Assembly: GCF_001638985.1 (NCBI RefSeq)
Contig: NW_017265151.1
Span: 497,757-561,756 of the forward strand
Direction of reading: 5' to 3'
Source: Phycomyces blakesleeanus NRRL 1555(-)
Lineage: Eukaryota > Mucoromycota > Mucoromycetes > Mucorales > Phycomycetaceae
DNA: 64,000 nt
Below the pieces are notes generated by a model. The model saw only the letters and a list, made by a program, of their open reading frames with translations. It was not told the origin of the DNA and ran no database searches. Positions 11,301 to 21,291 of the stretch are shown here, in pieces. Within the stretch, counting starts at the first letter, position 1. The number at the start of each line of letters is the position of its first letter. A program made the translations under genes and the position numbers.

Positions 11301-11952
11301 CTGCTATATTTGTAGCTCTCTTTTACCTAGTACGAACAACTCAAACGACGATTCTTTGGTTTATACAACCAGTTCCAGAATGTTCATTGATGAAGCAGGT
11401 GGATCAACAAGCATATCATTATTTATATTAAGCAGCAACTTATATTGCAGCATATATATATCCCCACTATGCCAACTAAATACCTTGATGGAAGCACTAG
11501 AATTTGTTGTTAGTCATACGTATATGCATATAACCATTGCTGGTGACTTTAATGTTGATTTCACGAAAGAATCGATCAAGAAAACGACATTACTTCAATT
11601 TATGAATAACAGAAATATGACTACTACGCTCCCTAACACTATTCAATCAACAACAAGCCAGAATACTCTCATTGACAACATCTTTTCAACTATGCCAGTG
11701 CTGGATTCAGGAAGATACATATCTTTGACCAGTTACCATTCTCCTTTGTGGGCAAAATTTATGTAAATTATGCTAATTATTTTATACTATTCTTTATGCT
11801 TTTATTTTTTACTTATTTACGTAATTATATTTACAAGCCTACTTCTCTATGTTTTCTGTTCTCTATGCTTCATGTTTTTTTATACAAATAAAACCAAAAT
11901 AAAGTCACACAAGAAAAAAGAGAAAACCGAGTATATCGGAATATAGAACGCC
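5312..11952 (+). mobile_element. Helentron-type Helitron, nearly full length, defective
   Basis: The element is bounded by a 12 bp perfect terminal inverted repeat, GGCGTTCTATAT at 5312-5323 and its complement at 11941-11952. Flanking bases are T on both sides, fitting insertion at a T-T site as known for Helentrons, which carry short terminal inverted repeats unlike canonical Helitrons. One large gene (5577-11766) fills it, encoding Rep, helicase and a C-terminal endonuclease. The 5' UTR spans 5324-5576. The region after 11766 to the 3' end is 186 bp and AT-rich. The inverted copy at 1-1323 shares the 5' end, which supports the 5' boundary independently. The 3' boundary rests on the terminal repeat only. 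Confidence 0.8.
5577..11766 (+). pseudogene. Helentron Rep-helicase-endonuclease protein, multiply interrupted
   Basis: One frame runs from ATG 5577 to about 8650, then a +1 frameshift leads to the frame ending at 11766. In order: EYMREY-type repeats (5580-6150); a Helentron-conserved region ending VNVDTMVSLLP (6500-6850); a helitron-like N domain; an HUH motif PHVHMLVW near 7715; a two-tyrosine motif AYVVDYINK near 8350; a PIF1-type helicase with Walker A GGSGTGKS (about 9530), FGDFLQLPP (9910) and HKSQGG (10830); and an EEP endonuclease with SHNVQSL, CNETW and GDFNVDF (11100-11550). Stops are TGA at 5835, 6150, 6561, 8592 and 9859, and TAG at 7002, 7059, 7377 and 9841. Walker B reads IIDKISM where DE is expected, so the catalytic Glu is lost. 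The EEP domain marks it as a Helentron. It is not functional as it stands. Confidence 0.9.
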
Positions 11953-13225
11953 TTACTTGATATAGACTTTGGTCTAAGCCGAGATGATTTTTTTTATTCA
12001 TCTCTTAGTAAATTTACCATAGTAAATTTCTCTTTAGTTAAATTATTTACTTTAGTAAACATTTTTCTTTCCGTAGTTAACTCTTTAGAATTAGTATTAT
12101 TTACTTCTCTTCTTTTAGTTTAACTATTTTTCTAATCATTCAAATTATTTATATTCTTATCTTAGTGTTAGTTTTTCTTTTAATTTCTTTAACTAGTCTA
12201 TTTGGTAATAAAGAGACTATTTTCTTATCCCCAATTTATTTAATATCGAACACAATTCTTCAATTACTCTTTTTAATTCCTCTTCTTAAATACATTTATC
12301 TTTTCTTGTACATCTCATACATACAACCAAATACTACGCACAACAATTTTATCAGATTGTGCTAAACATTCAAAACAATGACCCAGTAATATAAAAACAG
12401 GTAAAAAAGTATACTTGATAATAAATGCTACAAAAAATATCCTATAATAATATTTAAAATATCTCTAATAGCAGACTTAAATATAATATAATGAGGTAGA
12501 CTGGTTGTTCCCATTGGGACAGCTTAAAAAGCAATAACTATTCTATGAAAAGAATGAAAACCCCGTTTGTATAAGTTTATTTCAATATTTTATTCTTGTA
12601 AAGATTTTGTATTAAAGAAAAAATCGAAAATGATTTATACAAAAATTGAAAACTTTGATTAAAGCAAAATGGCAATAATAGTACTCTCGTGGTGTAATTT
12701 CTTTCTTTTTATAATTTATATATACTTATCTTCTAATATCTATGATAGCACTTCTTCCTAAAGTCTCTTATATGCTTTCTATACCATTATCAATTTTAGA
12801 TAATCACTATCTATTTATACTATCTGTTTATTCTGTTGATTTATACTATCCGTTTATGTTACCTGTTTATGTTTCCTGTTTTTTCTATCCATTTATTCTA
12901 TCTGTTTATTCTATTCATTTATTTTACTCGTTTATTTTATCTACTTGTCTAAATTTTTGAAAGCCTTTCAAATTTCTATAGTTGTCTTGATAGCAAGAAG
13001 TTTTCTTGTATAAATTCAATTGCTATATGGTGAGTTATTTAATCTCTAAATTTATTCACTTGTCTCTATTGTTTACTTTAATTGGGCATACAATTACAAT
13101 TGTGAATTATATGTGTTAAATTCAGATATTCCCTTCATATTTAAATATTTACTTGTCTCTATTATTAATTTCAATTGGGCACACAATTATGATTGTAGAT
13201 TACATATATGAGAATAATTTATATA
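11953..13225. other. AT-rich spacer with pyrimidine-rich repeats, no gene seen
   Basis: No supported gene. From about 12810 to 12955 there is an imperfect short tandem repeat built on TTTATTCTATC-like units. Short open frames here are hydrophobic by composition and look like chance. It separates the Helentron 3' end from the Tc1/IS630 element. Confidence 0.5.
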
Positions 13226-13632
13226 CTGGTTTTATCCATTCAATTGGCGCCCATTTCTATCTAATTAGCATCCGTTTCCATCTAATTAGAACCCATTGAC
13301 ATCTGATTGGCTTCCATAGAAATTGAACTTGCGTCCATTGCCAACTGAATTTGCTCCCATTGCCATCTGAATTTGCTCCCCCCCTTTTACTATTGGCGGA
13401 AGGGTACATGGCACTCAATTTTTTTATCCTTACGCCTTACAATTTTTTTTATATAACCGTAGTATTTTTTTTTGTAAACGTTGTATTTTTTTTATATAAC
13501 CGTAGTATTTTTTTTTGTAAACGTCGTACTTTTTTTTTGTAAACGTCGTATTTTTTTTTGTAAACGTCGAATTTTTTTTATATAACCGTAGTATTTTTTT
13601 TTGTAAACGTCGTATTTTTTTGGCATAAAACA
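13226..13632 (+). repeat. Left terminal inverted repeat with two-motif array
   Basis: The outer part (13226-13385) is itself repetitive: units of about 20-22 bp of the form CCATT-N-CATCTRATT-NGC recur roughly seven times. After a C-run come ATTGGCGGAAGGGTAC and then an array (about 13447-13620) of eight alternating units. Three are ATATAACCGTAGTA and five are GTAAACGTCGTA or a variant, each followed by eight or nine T. The matching right end has the same outer part and a shorter array. Confidence 0.88.
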
Positions 13633-13744
13633 TGGATATTTTTATTAGGCATAATTAGTTGATAGAGAAATAGAACACATAATAAGAAGTAAGATATAAT
13701 GAAATACAAAGTAATAAAAAAAGAAAAGCATAAAGCAGTAAAAT

Positions 13745-13885
13745 AAATAAAAAAAGAGGGACATAAAGTGGTAAAAAAAATAAGAAAAAGAGGGACATAA
13801 AGTGGTAAAAAAAAATAAGAAAAAGAGGGATATAAAGTAGTAAAAAAAAAATAAGAAAAAGAGGGACATAAAGTAGTAAAAAATA
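13745..13885. repeat. About 33 bp tandem repeat, four to five units
   Basis: Units of the form AAAAAGAGGGACATAAAGT followed by a GGT or AGT and an A-run repeat four to five times just downstream of the transposase 3' end. Unit length is about 31-34 bp, varying in the A-run. Chance open frames on the minus strand are by-products of the repeat. Confidence 0.8.
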
Positions 13886-13944
13886 AAAATAAAATAAAAA
13901 AAGACATAGAGTGTAAAGAGCTTAAATAGACATAAAAGACATAC

Positions 13945-15474
13945 TTAAAGCTTTCGCTCTCTGTTCAAACAGCGAGGAAAGAATGAAATGGCATGGTTAA
14001 TCCAACCCAAACAGTCCGAAAGGGTGACAGTCTTAGCTGATTCTGTAATCCTTAAGATGAGCCCGTCTGACTCTGTAATCTCTTCTCTGCGGACACCAAA
14101 CTTGATCTTGGACCACATTTCCTCAATTGGATTCAGGAAAGGTGAATACACAGGAAGATATGCACACTTGTACCCACGGGAAGAAATAAAGTCTTTCACC
14201 TCATCGGCCTTATGGATAGGAGCGTTATCCATGATGAGATAACGTCCTTGCATACCCTGGCTGTCCAGAACGTCCATTGTATGACTAAGAAAGTCGAGGT
14301 AGTGCTGGGTTCTGGTGCCAATTCGACCGTTCACCTCAACGTTGGTGTAGATGTCCAACTTTCTCTTCTTCTTGGTTGCAACTGCAGTGGGTTTCTTCAA
14401 CGAGAGGCTGACGATCCCTCTCTCGCACATTGCACCAAGGATGGTGATGGACACACCTCTCTGCGTCGGGACAGTTGTCTTTGCTGGGGTGCCACTGACG
14501 GAACGGCCAAAAGTTCTCTTGATGCGCATGTTGAAGCCTGCTTCATCGATGAACACACAGTTCGACAGATAGTTGAAATCCGCAAGTTGTTGCCACTCCA
14601 AAATGCGGTCTCGTCTCATCTCAATTGTGTTGGCGTCGTCTCTCTTCTCAGGCAGCTTCTCCAACTTCTTCATCGTCAGGGCACACTTCTTCACCAAGTG
14701 CTTCTGGATTGCTGATTTGGTAATCTGCAGCCCAGAGAACTCTTCCATGACAGCTATCCTTGCTTGTTCCAAGGTAGCATCTGGTTTATTTTCGAAAAAC
14801 TTCAAAAAAGCAGAGTGCGCCTGGAACAACTTTTGGTTGCCATGTTTTCGTTCTTTAGGCGCAGAAACCTCCTCAACCTCCATCGTCTCCAGCCCATTGG
14901 ACTCATCAGTCTCCACTGTGGCAGCATCAAAATCGGCCTGGATCTTCTCTCTGGCCAGCCTGACATAGTTCTGGGCAGTCCGGACATTGATCCCCGTTTC
15001 CCTGGCAGCGGCAGCAGCAGTCTGGTTTTCCGAGAAAACCAAGGAGAAGAGCTTGTTCACCTGGTTTTGGTTGTACTTTCGGTACGAACCTCGACCTATG
15101 CTTTCTGCAGTGGGAACAGAATCAGGATCGACCTTCTCCGGCAGATTCGTCTTCGGCTTCTGTGCAACAATTGTCTTGGTTGTGGCCTCGTTGACTTCGG
15201 TTGGCAGGAAACTTTTGAGACTGAGGAGGTTTGTGACTGCTGGGTTTCCAGCCGAGGTACGGGTCCATTCCATATCGGCATGGTTGACAAAGACATCTGT
15301 CACAGATCGGAGTACAACTTCTCCATGCATTTCGTCGACAATCTCTTGGTTGAAATCGCACAAGGGGTCGAAAGCAATTCCAGAAAACTGGGTTTGGTCT
15401 GCAGAACCGCTGTGACTGACCATTTCACAGTGCTTGTCCATAACAAATTCGAGGGAGTTGTTGGAAGTAGGCAT
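13945..15474 (-). CDS. IS630/Tc1-type transposase, DD34E, intact
   Basis: A 509-residue intact frame. Residues about 130-180 form a helix-turn-helix (YNQNQVNKLFSLVF, then TGINVRTAQNYVRLAREK). Residues about 210-270 hold a second HTH-like segment. The DDE_3 catalytic domain follows: FIDEAGFN (D310), IMDNAPIH (D416) and YSPFLNPIEEMW (E451). There are 34 residues between the second D and the E, as in Tc1-like DD34E enzymes. The protein cuts and joins the ends of its element at TA sites, in the nucleus. The first 120 residues are acidic and unlike known domains. GC content is visibly higher than everything around it. The start is the first ATG of the frame, about 75 bp downstream of a TATA-like sequence. 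No stop or frameshift is present, so it may be functional. Confidence 0.93.
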   Translation of the reverse strand: MPTSNNSLEFVMDKHCEMVSHSGSADQTQFSGIAFDPLCDFNQEIVDEMHGEVVLRSVTDVFVNHADMEWTRTSAGNPAVTNLLSLKSFLPTEVNEATTKTIVAQKPKTNLPEKVDPDSVPTAESIGRGSYRKYNQNQVNKLFSLVFSENQTAAAAARETGINVRTAQNYVRLAREKIQADFDAATVETDESNGLETMEVEEVSAPKERKHGNQKLFQAHSAFLKFFENKPDATLEQARIAVMEEFSGLQITKSAIQKHLVKKCALTMKKLEKLPEKRDDANTIEMRRDRILEWQQLADFNYLSNCVFIDEAGFNMRIKRTFGRSVSGTPAKTTVPTQRGVSITILGAMCERGIVSLSLKKPTAVATKKKRKLDIYTNVEVNGRIGTRTQHYLDFLSHTMDVLDSQGMQGRYLIMDNAPIHKADEVKDFISSRGYKCAYLPVYSPFLNPIEEMWSKIKFGVRREEITESDGLILRITESAKTVTLSDCLGWINHAISFFPRCLNRERKL

Positions 15475-15547
15475 TTTTTTTTGAAAATAAAAAGGGTGTT
15501 AAAATCGAGGAAGAAAGATAACTGAGAAACTTTTATTAAGACACTGG

Positions 15548-15559
15548 GGTATATATACC
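15548..15559 (-). promoter_or_regulatory. TATA-like palindrome upstream of the transposase
   Basis: GGTATATATACC lies about 75 bp upstream of the transposase start codon on the minus strand. Position and sequence fit a TATA box; it is also a perfect palindrome. Confidence 0.4.
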
Positions 15560-15779
15560 AAAAAAAAATATATTTTAATAACTTAAACGTTTCTACCAAG
15601 GTATAGTCTTGTCCTGTTGTCTTAATATATTTGGATAAAGAACGTGTTGAAGAATAATGAATGTTTACATATTAAGCTTCTTCACACTTTTAAGAACATT
15701 TATTTTATTAGCCGATTTACAGTGCTACCAGAGCCTTTATGGTGTCCTGTCCTCTGTCTCGAAGGAAGGGGTGGGATTT

Positions 15780-16440
15780 CTCCTCATGGGTTTGCCCAAC
15801 CAAAAAAAAAATAAAAAAAATAAAAAAAAAAAAAATAAAAAAAAAAGAAAGTTTTTTTTTGTATAGAGCCAAGGAAAAGCTCGAAATTCAGTTATTGAGA
15901 TTTTCAGTTTTTCAGAAATTTCTGCGGTTAGATACCATTTTATTTTCAGTTATTAAGATTTTCAGTTTTTCAGTTATTGAGACTTTCATTTTTTCAGTTA
16001 TTGAGACTTTCAGTTTTTCAGTTTTTCAGTTTTTCAGAAATTTCTTGCAGTAAGATATCATTTTATTTTCAGTTATTGAGACTTTCAGTTTTTCAGAAAT
16101 TATTTGCGAAAAAATGGTTATGTATATTATAAAAATTTATGAATAAAAATGCTAGTTATACTATTTGGAGAATTATTTTTAAAATTGCTATTACATTTTT
16201 CTTTTTTTTATTTCTCTTTTTTTTTCTTTTTTTTATTTCTATTTTTTTTATTTCTTTTTTTTTTATTTCTTTTTTTTTCTTTTTTTTTATTTCTTTTTTT
16301 TATTTTTTTTTTAATTTTTTTTTTATTTCTTTTTTTTTTTATTTTTTTATTTTTTTTTTATTTCTTTTTTTTATTTTTTTTATTTTTTCATCTCTTTTTT
16401 TTTTCATCTCTTTTTTTATTTCTTTTTTTTGTCATGAGCT
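15780..16440. repeat. Low-complexity A tract, TTCAG repeats and T/C tract
   Basis: Three low-complexity stretches follow one another. An A-rich run covers about 15800-15850. At 15890-16110 there are repeated units of TTCAGTTATTGAGACTTTCAG type. A nearly pure T tract with periodic ATTTC covers about 16195-16440. The long open frames here encode only Phe/Leu/Ser/Ile and are not genes. Confidence 0.7.
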
Positions 16441-17626
16441 TGTGCTATTTTTTGTTACTGTTTTTGTGTGTGTAATATTTGGGTTTTTTTTAGTATTTTG
16501 TATCATGAGGGTTTCCAAAATTGAGATCGGGTAGTATTGTGAGCAAAGCATAATTCTTGGACCGCTTTCAGTTGTTTAACAGATTGTTGGACATTTACTT
16601 GTTTCGAGTGCAGATTACAAAGAGTTGTTGAGTTTGATATTAAGAAGATCAGGATTCTGACATTGTAAAATGGTTGGAGCAGGTGCTGAATAAATATAGC
16701 ATTTTTGGATTCTTTTTTGTAATGGTATTAGATGCTTGTGTAGGACCAGGTTCATAAGAAATACAATTGCTGTGGTAGTCAATCAGATTACTGGATATTT
16801 GAGATAAAAATTGGCAAGTTTTTGTGTGGTCGGTAGAGTGAATTCTACTGTTGGATTTCGAAAAAGTATAGTCGGTGGAATGCACTTAAAAGCATTATGA
16901 ATATGTGTAGACTGGTTCCTATCGTACAGGTAGATGTTTGATCTTGTAGTTTCTTTGTAGGTGGAGGGTTGAATCGTCACGTTTTCTTTTCAGATTTATA
17001 GCTTTTGTTCAAAATACTATAGATTATTTAGAGATTAATATCAATGACTCCGAGGTATAGGCTTTATTTACATACAGAAACATAATGTGATCTGGAAATA
17101 ATAAAAAAATCCATGAGGTGTAGAGCTTTAGGCAGTGTTTTCATTGTCAGAGTAATATTTAGTTGTTGAAGTGAGCATGAGAATGAGATTCATTGCTGAT
17201 TTAAGAAGAGAAATAAACAGTTTTGGTATATAAACACCAAATGGAAAGAGAGAGAATTATGATATCTCTTTTAAAAAAGAATGTTTATAATAAATTTATG
17301 GCTGCGGGTAATATATTGTCCTATTTATTTTTTATCTCCTTGAGTTCAATTTGTACTACTTTATTTAGTGGACCTTGGAATATTATTTTTTGATATAAAA
17401 AGCTGAAAATATAATGACTAATACTATTTAACAACAACTCAATCTTCTTTACATCTATTCTTGCTGCTTCAACTTGTGTTCTGATTTTTATCTTGCATCT
17501 TAAGTAATTACTATTTAATTATAACTGCTATGTGCTAGATATAACTATATTTATATAAAATATGTCACTTTAACATATCTTCCTATTTCTTTATTTTTTC
17601 ACCTTTTATTATCAGAAAACCCTACA
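16441..17626. other. Interior of the Tc1/IS630 element without a recognised gene
   Basis: I see no supported gene or RNA. The AT-rich stretch just before 17627 may act as promoter or leader of the HTH gene. A TTATCAG at about 17610 and pyrimidine stretches could allow a 5' UTR intron, but this is not clear. Confidence 0.4.
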
Positions 17627-18010
17627 ATGTTACACGAAAAACTTGAAGAATATAACAGTGCCTTTGAAAAAATCATGGAAGAGCTTGAAGAGCCTGAAAT
17701 GCCAGAAGATCCAAAAAGTTCTGCCCTGTCAACAACAGACGAAACCCCCAAAAAAAGTAGAGGGCAATATCAAAAGCCTATGGATAAAGATATAAAAAAG
17801 CTTGTTTATCTCTACTTCATAAGGGGATTAACTATCGAAAAAGCCAGCAAGATAGTAAATATGAAACAAACAACTGCTGGTGGCTATATTTTGAAGTGGA
17901 GAAAGTCTCCAGTTGTTTTTTTCATTAAAAACAACAAGGAGGCTACAAGTGACGAAAAAATGAATCTTTTATTCGAAACTTACTCTGCAATAAAGAAAGC
18001 ATACAAATAA
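17627..18010 (+). CDS. Small HTH protein inside the Tc1/IS630 element
   Basis: A 127-residue frame with an acidic N-terminus (residues 1-25, EELEEPEMPEDP) and a basic centre. Residues about 52-93 (MDKDIKKLVYLYFIRGLTI, then EKASKIVNMKQTTAGGYIL and KWRKSP) look like the homeodomain-like HTH that opens IS630/Tc1 transposases; compare YNQNQVNKLFSLVF in the transposase of the same element. No DDE domain follows. It is transcribed away from the transposase gene and sits just inside the right terminal repeat. It could bind the terminal repeats as a repressor or accessory factor, or be a leftover transposase N-terminus. The function is inference; the HTH call is moderate. Confidence 0.6.
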   Translation: MLHEKLEEYNSAFEKIMEELEEPEMPEDPKSSALSTTDETPKKSRGQYQKPMDKDIKKLVYLYFIRGLTIEKASKIVNMKQTTAGGYILKWRKSPVVFFIKNNKEATSDEKMNLLFETYSAIKKAYK

Positions 18011-18189
18011 TATCATTGTATTTTCAATTTTAACATAATTATTATAATGAGATACTTGCTTTATTATCTTATAACTGCAGTAAGGTATTTAACTTTAACA
18101 AAGTAATCTGGAGAAAAGTTTGCATATTCTGTTAGTTCTCTCTATAGATATTTTCTATGACGTATCTTTGTAGAAAGATCTACATATAT

Positions 18190-18557
18190 TGAAGTGCTAT
18201 TACATTAGGCGTTTGGCACTTATATAAAAAAATATGGCAGTTATATAAAAAAAATACGACGTTTACAAAAAAAAATACTACGGTTATATAAAAAAAATAC
18301 AATGTTTACAAAAAAAAATACTACGGTTATATAAAAAAAATTGTAAGGCGTAAGGATAAAAAAATTGAGTGCCATGTACCCTTCCGCCAATAGTAAAAGG
18401 GGGGGAGCAAATTCAGATGGCAATGGGAGCAAATTCAGTTGGCAATGGATGCAAATTCAATTTCTATGGAAACCAATCAGATGTCAATAGGTTCTAATTA
18501 GATGGAAATAGATGCAAATTAGATGGAAATGGGCGCCAATTGAATGGATAAAACCAG
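18190..18557 (-). repeat. Right terminal inverted repeat with two-motif array
   Basis: Reverse-complement match to 13226 onward. Read inward it has the CATCTRATT-type units, the C-run, GGCGGAAGGGTAC, then the array: ATATAACCGTAGTA, GTAAACATTGTA, ATATAACCGTAGTA, GTAAACGTCGTA, and two diverged units (ATATAACTGCCATA, ATATAAGTGCCAA). It thus has fewer canonical units than the left end. Confidence 0.88.
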
Positions 18558-18666
18558 TATTATCAATATTTTTATATTTTTACAATCAATTTTTTTTAAA
18601 ACATTTAACAAATATCAAATCTGACCCCCCAAAAAAATACATGTAACATGCAAAACCAATTTTTTG

Positions 18667-18729
18667 GTGATGTTGTATATGTTTTCAGTGATGTTGTATA
18701 TATTTTCAGTGACATTGTGTACATTTTCA
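18667..18729 (+). repeat. Three 21 bp tandem repeats
   Basis: The unit GTGATGTTGTATATGTTTTCA is present three times head-to-tail with a few substitutions. It lies between the Tc1/IS630 element and Helitron A. No function is apparent. Confidence 0.75.
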
Positions 18730-18921
18730 GTTTTGATTTTCTAGCTTGTCTTGCTAGCATAAATCTAGCTTATCTGTACTGTTCTTCTAAAATTATTAAT
18801 CATATTAGTGATTTAATTAATAAAAATCTAATTGATTTTAAAGTTTTCCTCTATTTTTTTACAAACACATGCTCTTATACATCTGTATATTGATAATTTT
18901 TTTAAAAATAACTCTCATACA

Positions 18922-21291
18922 ATGCCTTCTATAATCTCCATCAATGCTTGCCAATGTGAATCAAAAACGTATTGCAGAATGTTTCATTGTAATTGTCCTC
19001 TCAAGATAAGGACTCTATTTAGCAAAATTTGTTTTTTTTGCGCAAGTTGTAGATCAACTAATTATAGGCAATCTACTTATACTGTTTGTCTCAAAAATTA
19101 CAACAACATCATATTTGTTGATGTAAGTTATCAACAACCAATAGAAATTAACAGCATATCTTCTGATGTAGAAATTATTCAAGAAGCTGCAGTAAGAAGC
19201 GGAGATAATTGTCCAAGATATGGGTCAAGCACTCATTATCATGCAACAAATATGCAATGCTCATTTTATGTTCCAAGAAAAAATCCAACCCAAGCTGCTC
19301 AAGCATTCTCACAGTATAAAGTTGCCTGTACCATTCTTTTTTCTATTGAAAGTGTGATTGGTTCTAACATCTATCAAATTGAGAGCCCAAACTATTATCA
19401 GCATGTCTTTCTATCTAGAGAAAACAGATGTCTCTTTTGTAATGCACATATGTGCATAGATTAGCATCTTTAAGCAACTAGTGAACAAAATCCCCAGTTT
19501 GGACTGTTGTTTAAATGAAAAAACTATTATTTCTTTACGTATTGCATCTCTAAAGAAACTATTAGACTTTGTAACAAATCATAATATTTCAGATTGCCAG
19601 GCCACAAACTTCCATAAAAATATCAGAGCCTTTAAAAGTGCATTTGCATTTGCTTCAATTAAGACAGACATGGATGAAAGACTTGCAAGTAAAACAGATG
19701 ATGTCTTCACATTCCATATAAATAATATCATATATCATAATATTGTTGCATTTCAATCTCAATATTCAAGAGCTGCTGGATTCTCACAGATTTATTTCTG
19801 TAACACAAATAAGCGACTTACTAGAAGAACAACACTTTTCTAGACTGAATAAAGCAACTATTAAAAAAATTCAGAATATAATAAATACTTGCAATCTATA
19901 TGCTTGCACACTTATATCAGTAGCTGCAAAATTCTGTAATTAATCTTTTGTATCTCTTTAAGTAATTATTACAGCAGCCAGAGATATAGATCAATGTTAT
20001 GACATCTAAAGTTCTCCAGAAGCTACAACAATAGTAATTGAGAGAAGTGTCAATAGAACTGCAGCATTCCATAATATTGTCATAAATAAGCAAATTCCAA
20101 AACACTAATCAATTAACTCAATGCATTCTACATATGCTTTTTTACACTATGTGCTCATGTTCCCATTTCGTGATGATGGCTAGAATGAAAACTTAACATG
20201 TACTTCTATAAAAACTGCTTTAATTTGCCAGAACCATCAAAACTGCCAAATAGTTCATGTCACACTTCGAGAGCACTACTCTTATCTTATAATGATTCAT
20301 GATAGGACTTATCTTCACTAGTATGGCAGATTATTTGAGTAATACTTGGTAAATAGTTATGTTTAAATTGAGACAAGTTGCATTTTGTACATTGGACTTA
20401 ATCAAGATAACCTTCTAACGGAGCTTTACAAAGAGATATCAGACAATGCAGATGATTTATATCAAATTAAAAAAGCAACAATTCTTCTATCATCTTTTAC
20501 TGGCGGCCCACAATGTATGAAACAGATACTACAAGATGGATTGGCTTTGATTTGCACTCATGAAGTACCAACTCTTTTTATAATATTTACATGCGATTAA
20601 AAATAGTCAGAAATTGTTCAAGAGCTCAATAATCAAAAAGTATAAGATTATTCAGACCTTTGTGTTCATATATTAAATATGAAAATCAAAGAATTCATCA
20701 AGCATATAAAAGATAGTAAATGCTTTAGTAAAGTATCATCTTATATTATAACAATGGTATTCCAAAAGAGAGACCTTTCACACACATATACTTTTTATTC
20801 TTGAGAAGAGAGAGCATTCACAAACATCCAAAGATTTTGATATCTTTATCTGTGCTGATATACTTAACCCTCAAGTACATCTTCAGCTATATAATATTGT
20901 TGTAAACTCAATAATACATGATCTATATACAAGAAAGAACCCAAATGTAGCCTGTATAACAGATTTTAAGTGTAGTAAGAGTTAGCAAAAAGAATTTGTA
21001 CATGAGACACATGTGATCAAAAGTGGCTATCCCATGTACCACAGACAAAACAATTGCTAACTCTTTACTCTCAATGGTGGCAGATTCATTATAAAAAATG
21101 CACATATAGTATCTCACAGCCTGAATATGTCTCTCAAATATGTCATTCATATTAATATTGAGATTTGCTCAACTAGTTATACAATAAAATATCTCTCTAA
21201 ATACATTACAAAAGGCTTTGATAGAGTTCAGCTTGAAATTAGATATCAAAATACAGAAAATATAACAAATGCATAAACATCAACAAGGGCA
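18922..21291 (+). pseudogene. Helitron A Rep region, N-terminal segment
   Basis: Starts ATG (MPSIISINACQCESKTY) as in copy B. A cysteine-rich N-terminus, a helitron-like N region (about 20350-20600) and the Rep region (FQKRDLSHTY at about 20765, where the HUH motif should be) follow. Many stops and frameshifts are present. The segment ends in a run parallel to copy B, HINIEICSTSY...KYITKG, and at STRA, the exact point where the CACTA element begins. The HUH histidines are not intact, so this could not encode an active Rep. Confidence 0.85.

Larger units (their letters stand above)
13226..18557. mobile_element. Tc1/IS630-type DNA transposon, 5.3 kb, long terminal repeats
   Basis: Both ends begin CTGGTTTTATCCATTCAATT in inverted orientation and are flanked by TA (13224-13225 and 18558-18559), the target duplication of the Tc1/mariner/IS630 superfamily. 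The terminal repeats are about 370-400 bp. Inside lie an intact DD34E transposase gene (minus strand), a second helix-turn-helix gene (plus strand), a tandem repeat and long homopolymer tracts. At 5.3 kb it is large for this superfamily. An intact transposase frame, matching ends and a clean TA duplication suggest a fairly young insertion. Confidence 0.92.

Noticed and set aside
5577..11766. An altered genetic code with TGA read as Arg in the Helentron
   Set aside because: The stop set also includes TAG and a frameshift, Walker B is mutated, and other genes here use TGA/TAG/TAA normally or as clear disruptions; decay explains it.
13437..13632. A CRISPR-like array from the regular ATATAACC/GTAAACG motifs
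   Set aside because: Spacers are only T-runs, the array is inside a transposon end with an inverted partner, and the genome is eukaryotic.
13578..13907. Hydrophobic minus-strand open frames downstream of the transposase
   Set aside because: They translate the 33 bp tandem repeat and poly-A tracts; no start context or conservation.
14212..15525. Plus-strand frames of up to 253 residues opposite the IS630 transposase
   Set aside because: Antisense shadows of a GC-rich real gene with clear DDE motifs on the minus strand.
16139..16534. Long Phe/Leu-rich open frames in the T-rich tract
   Set aside because: They arise from a T/C low-complexity stretch; composition is almost only Phe, Leu, Ser and Ile, with no domain.
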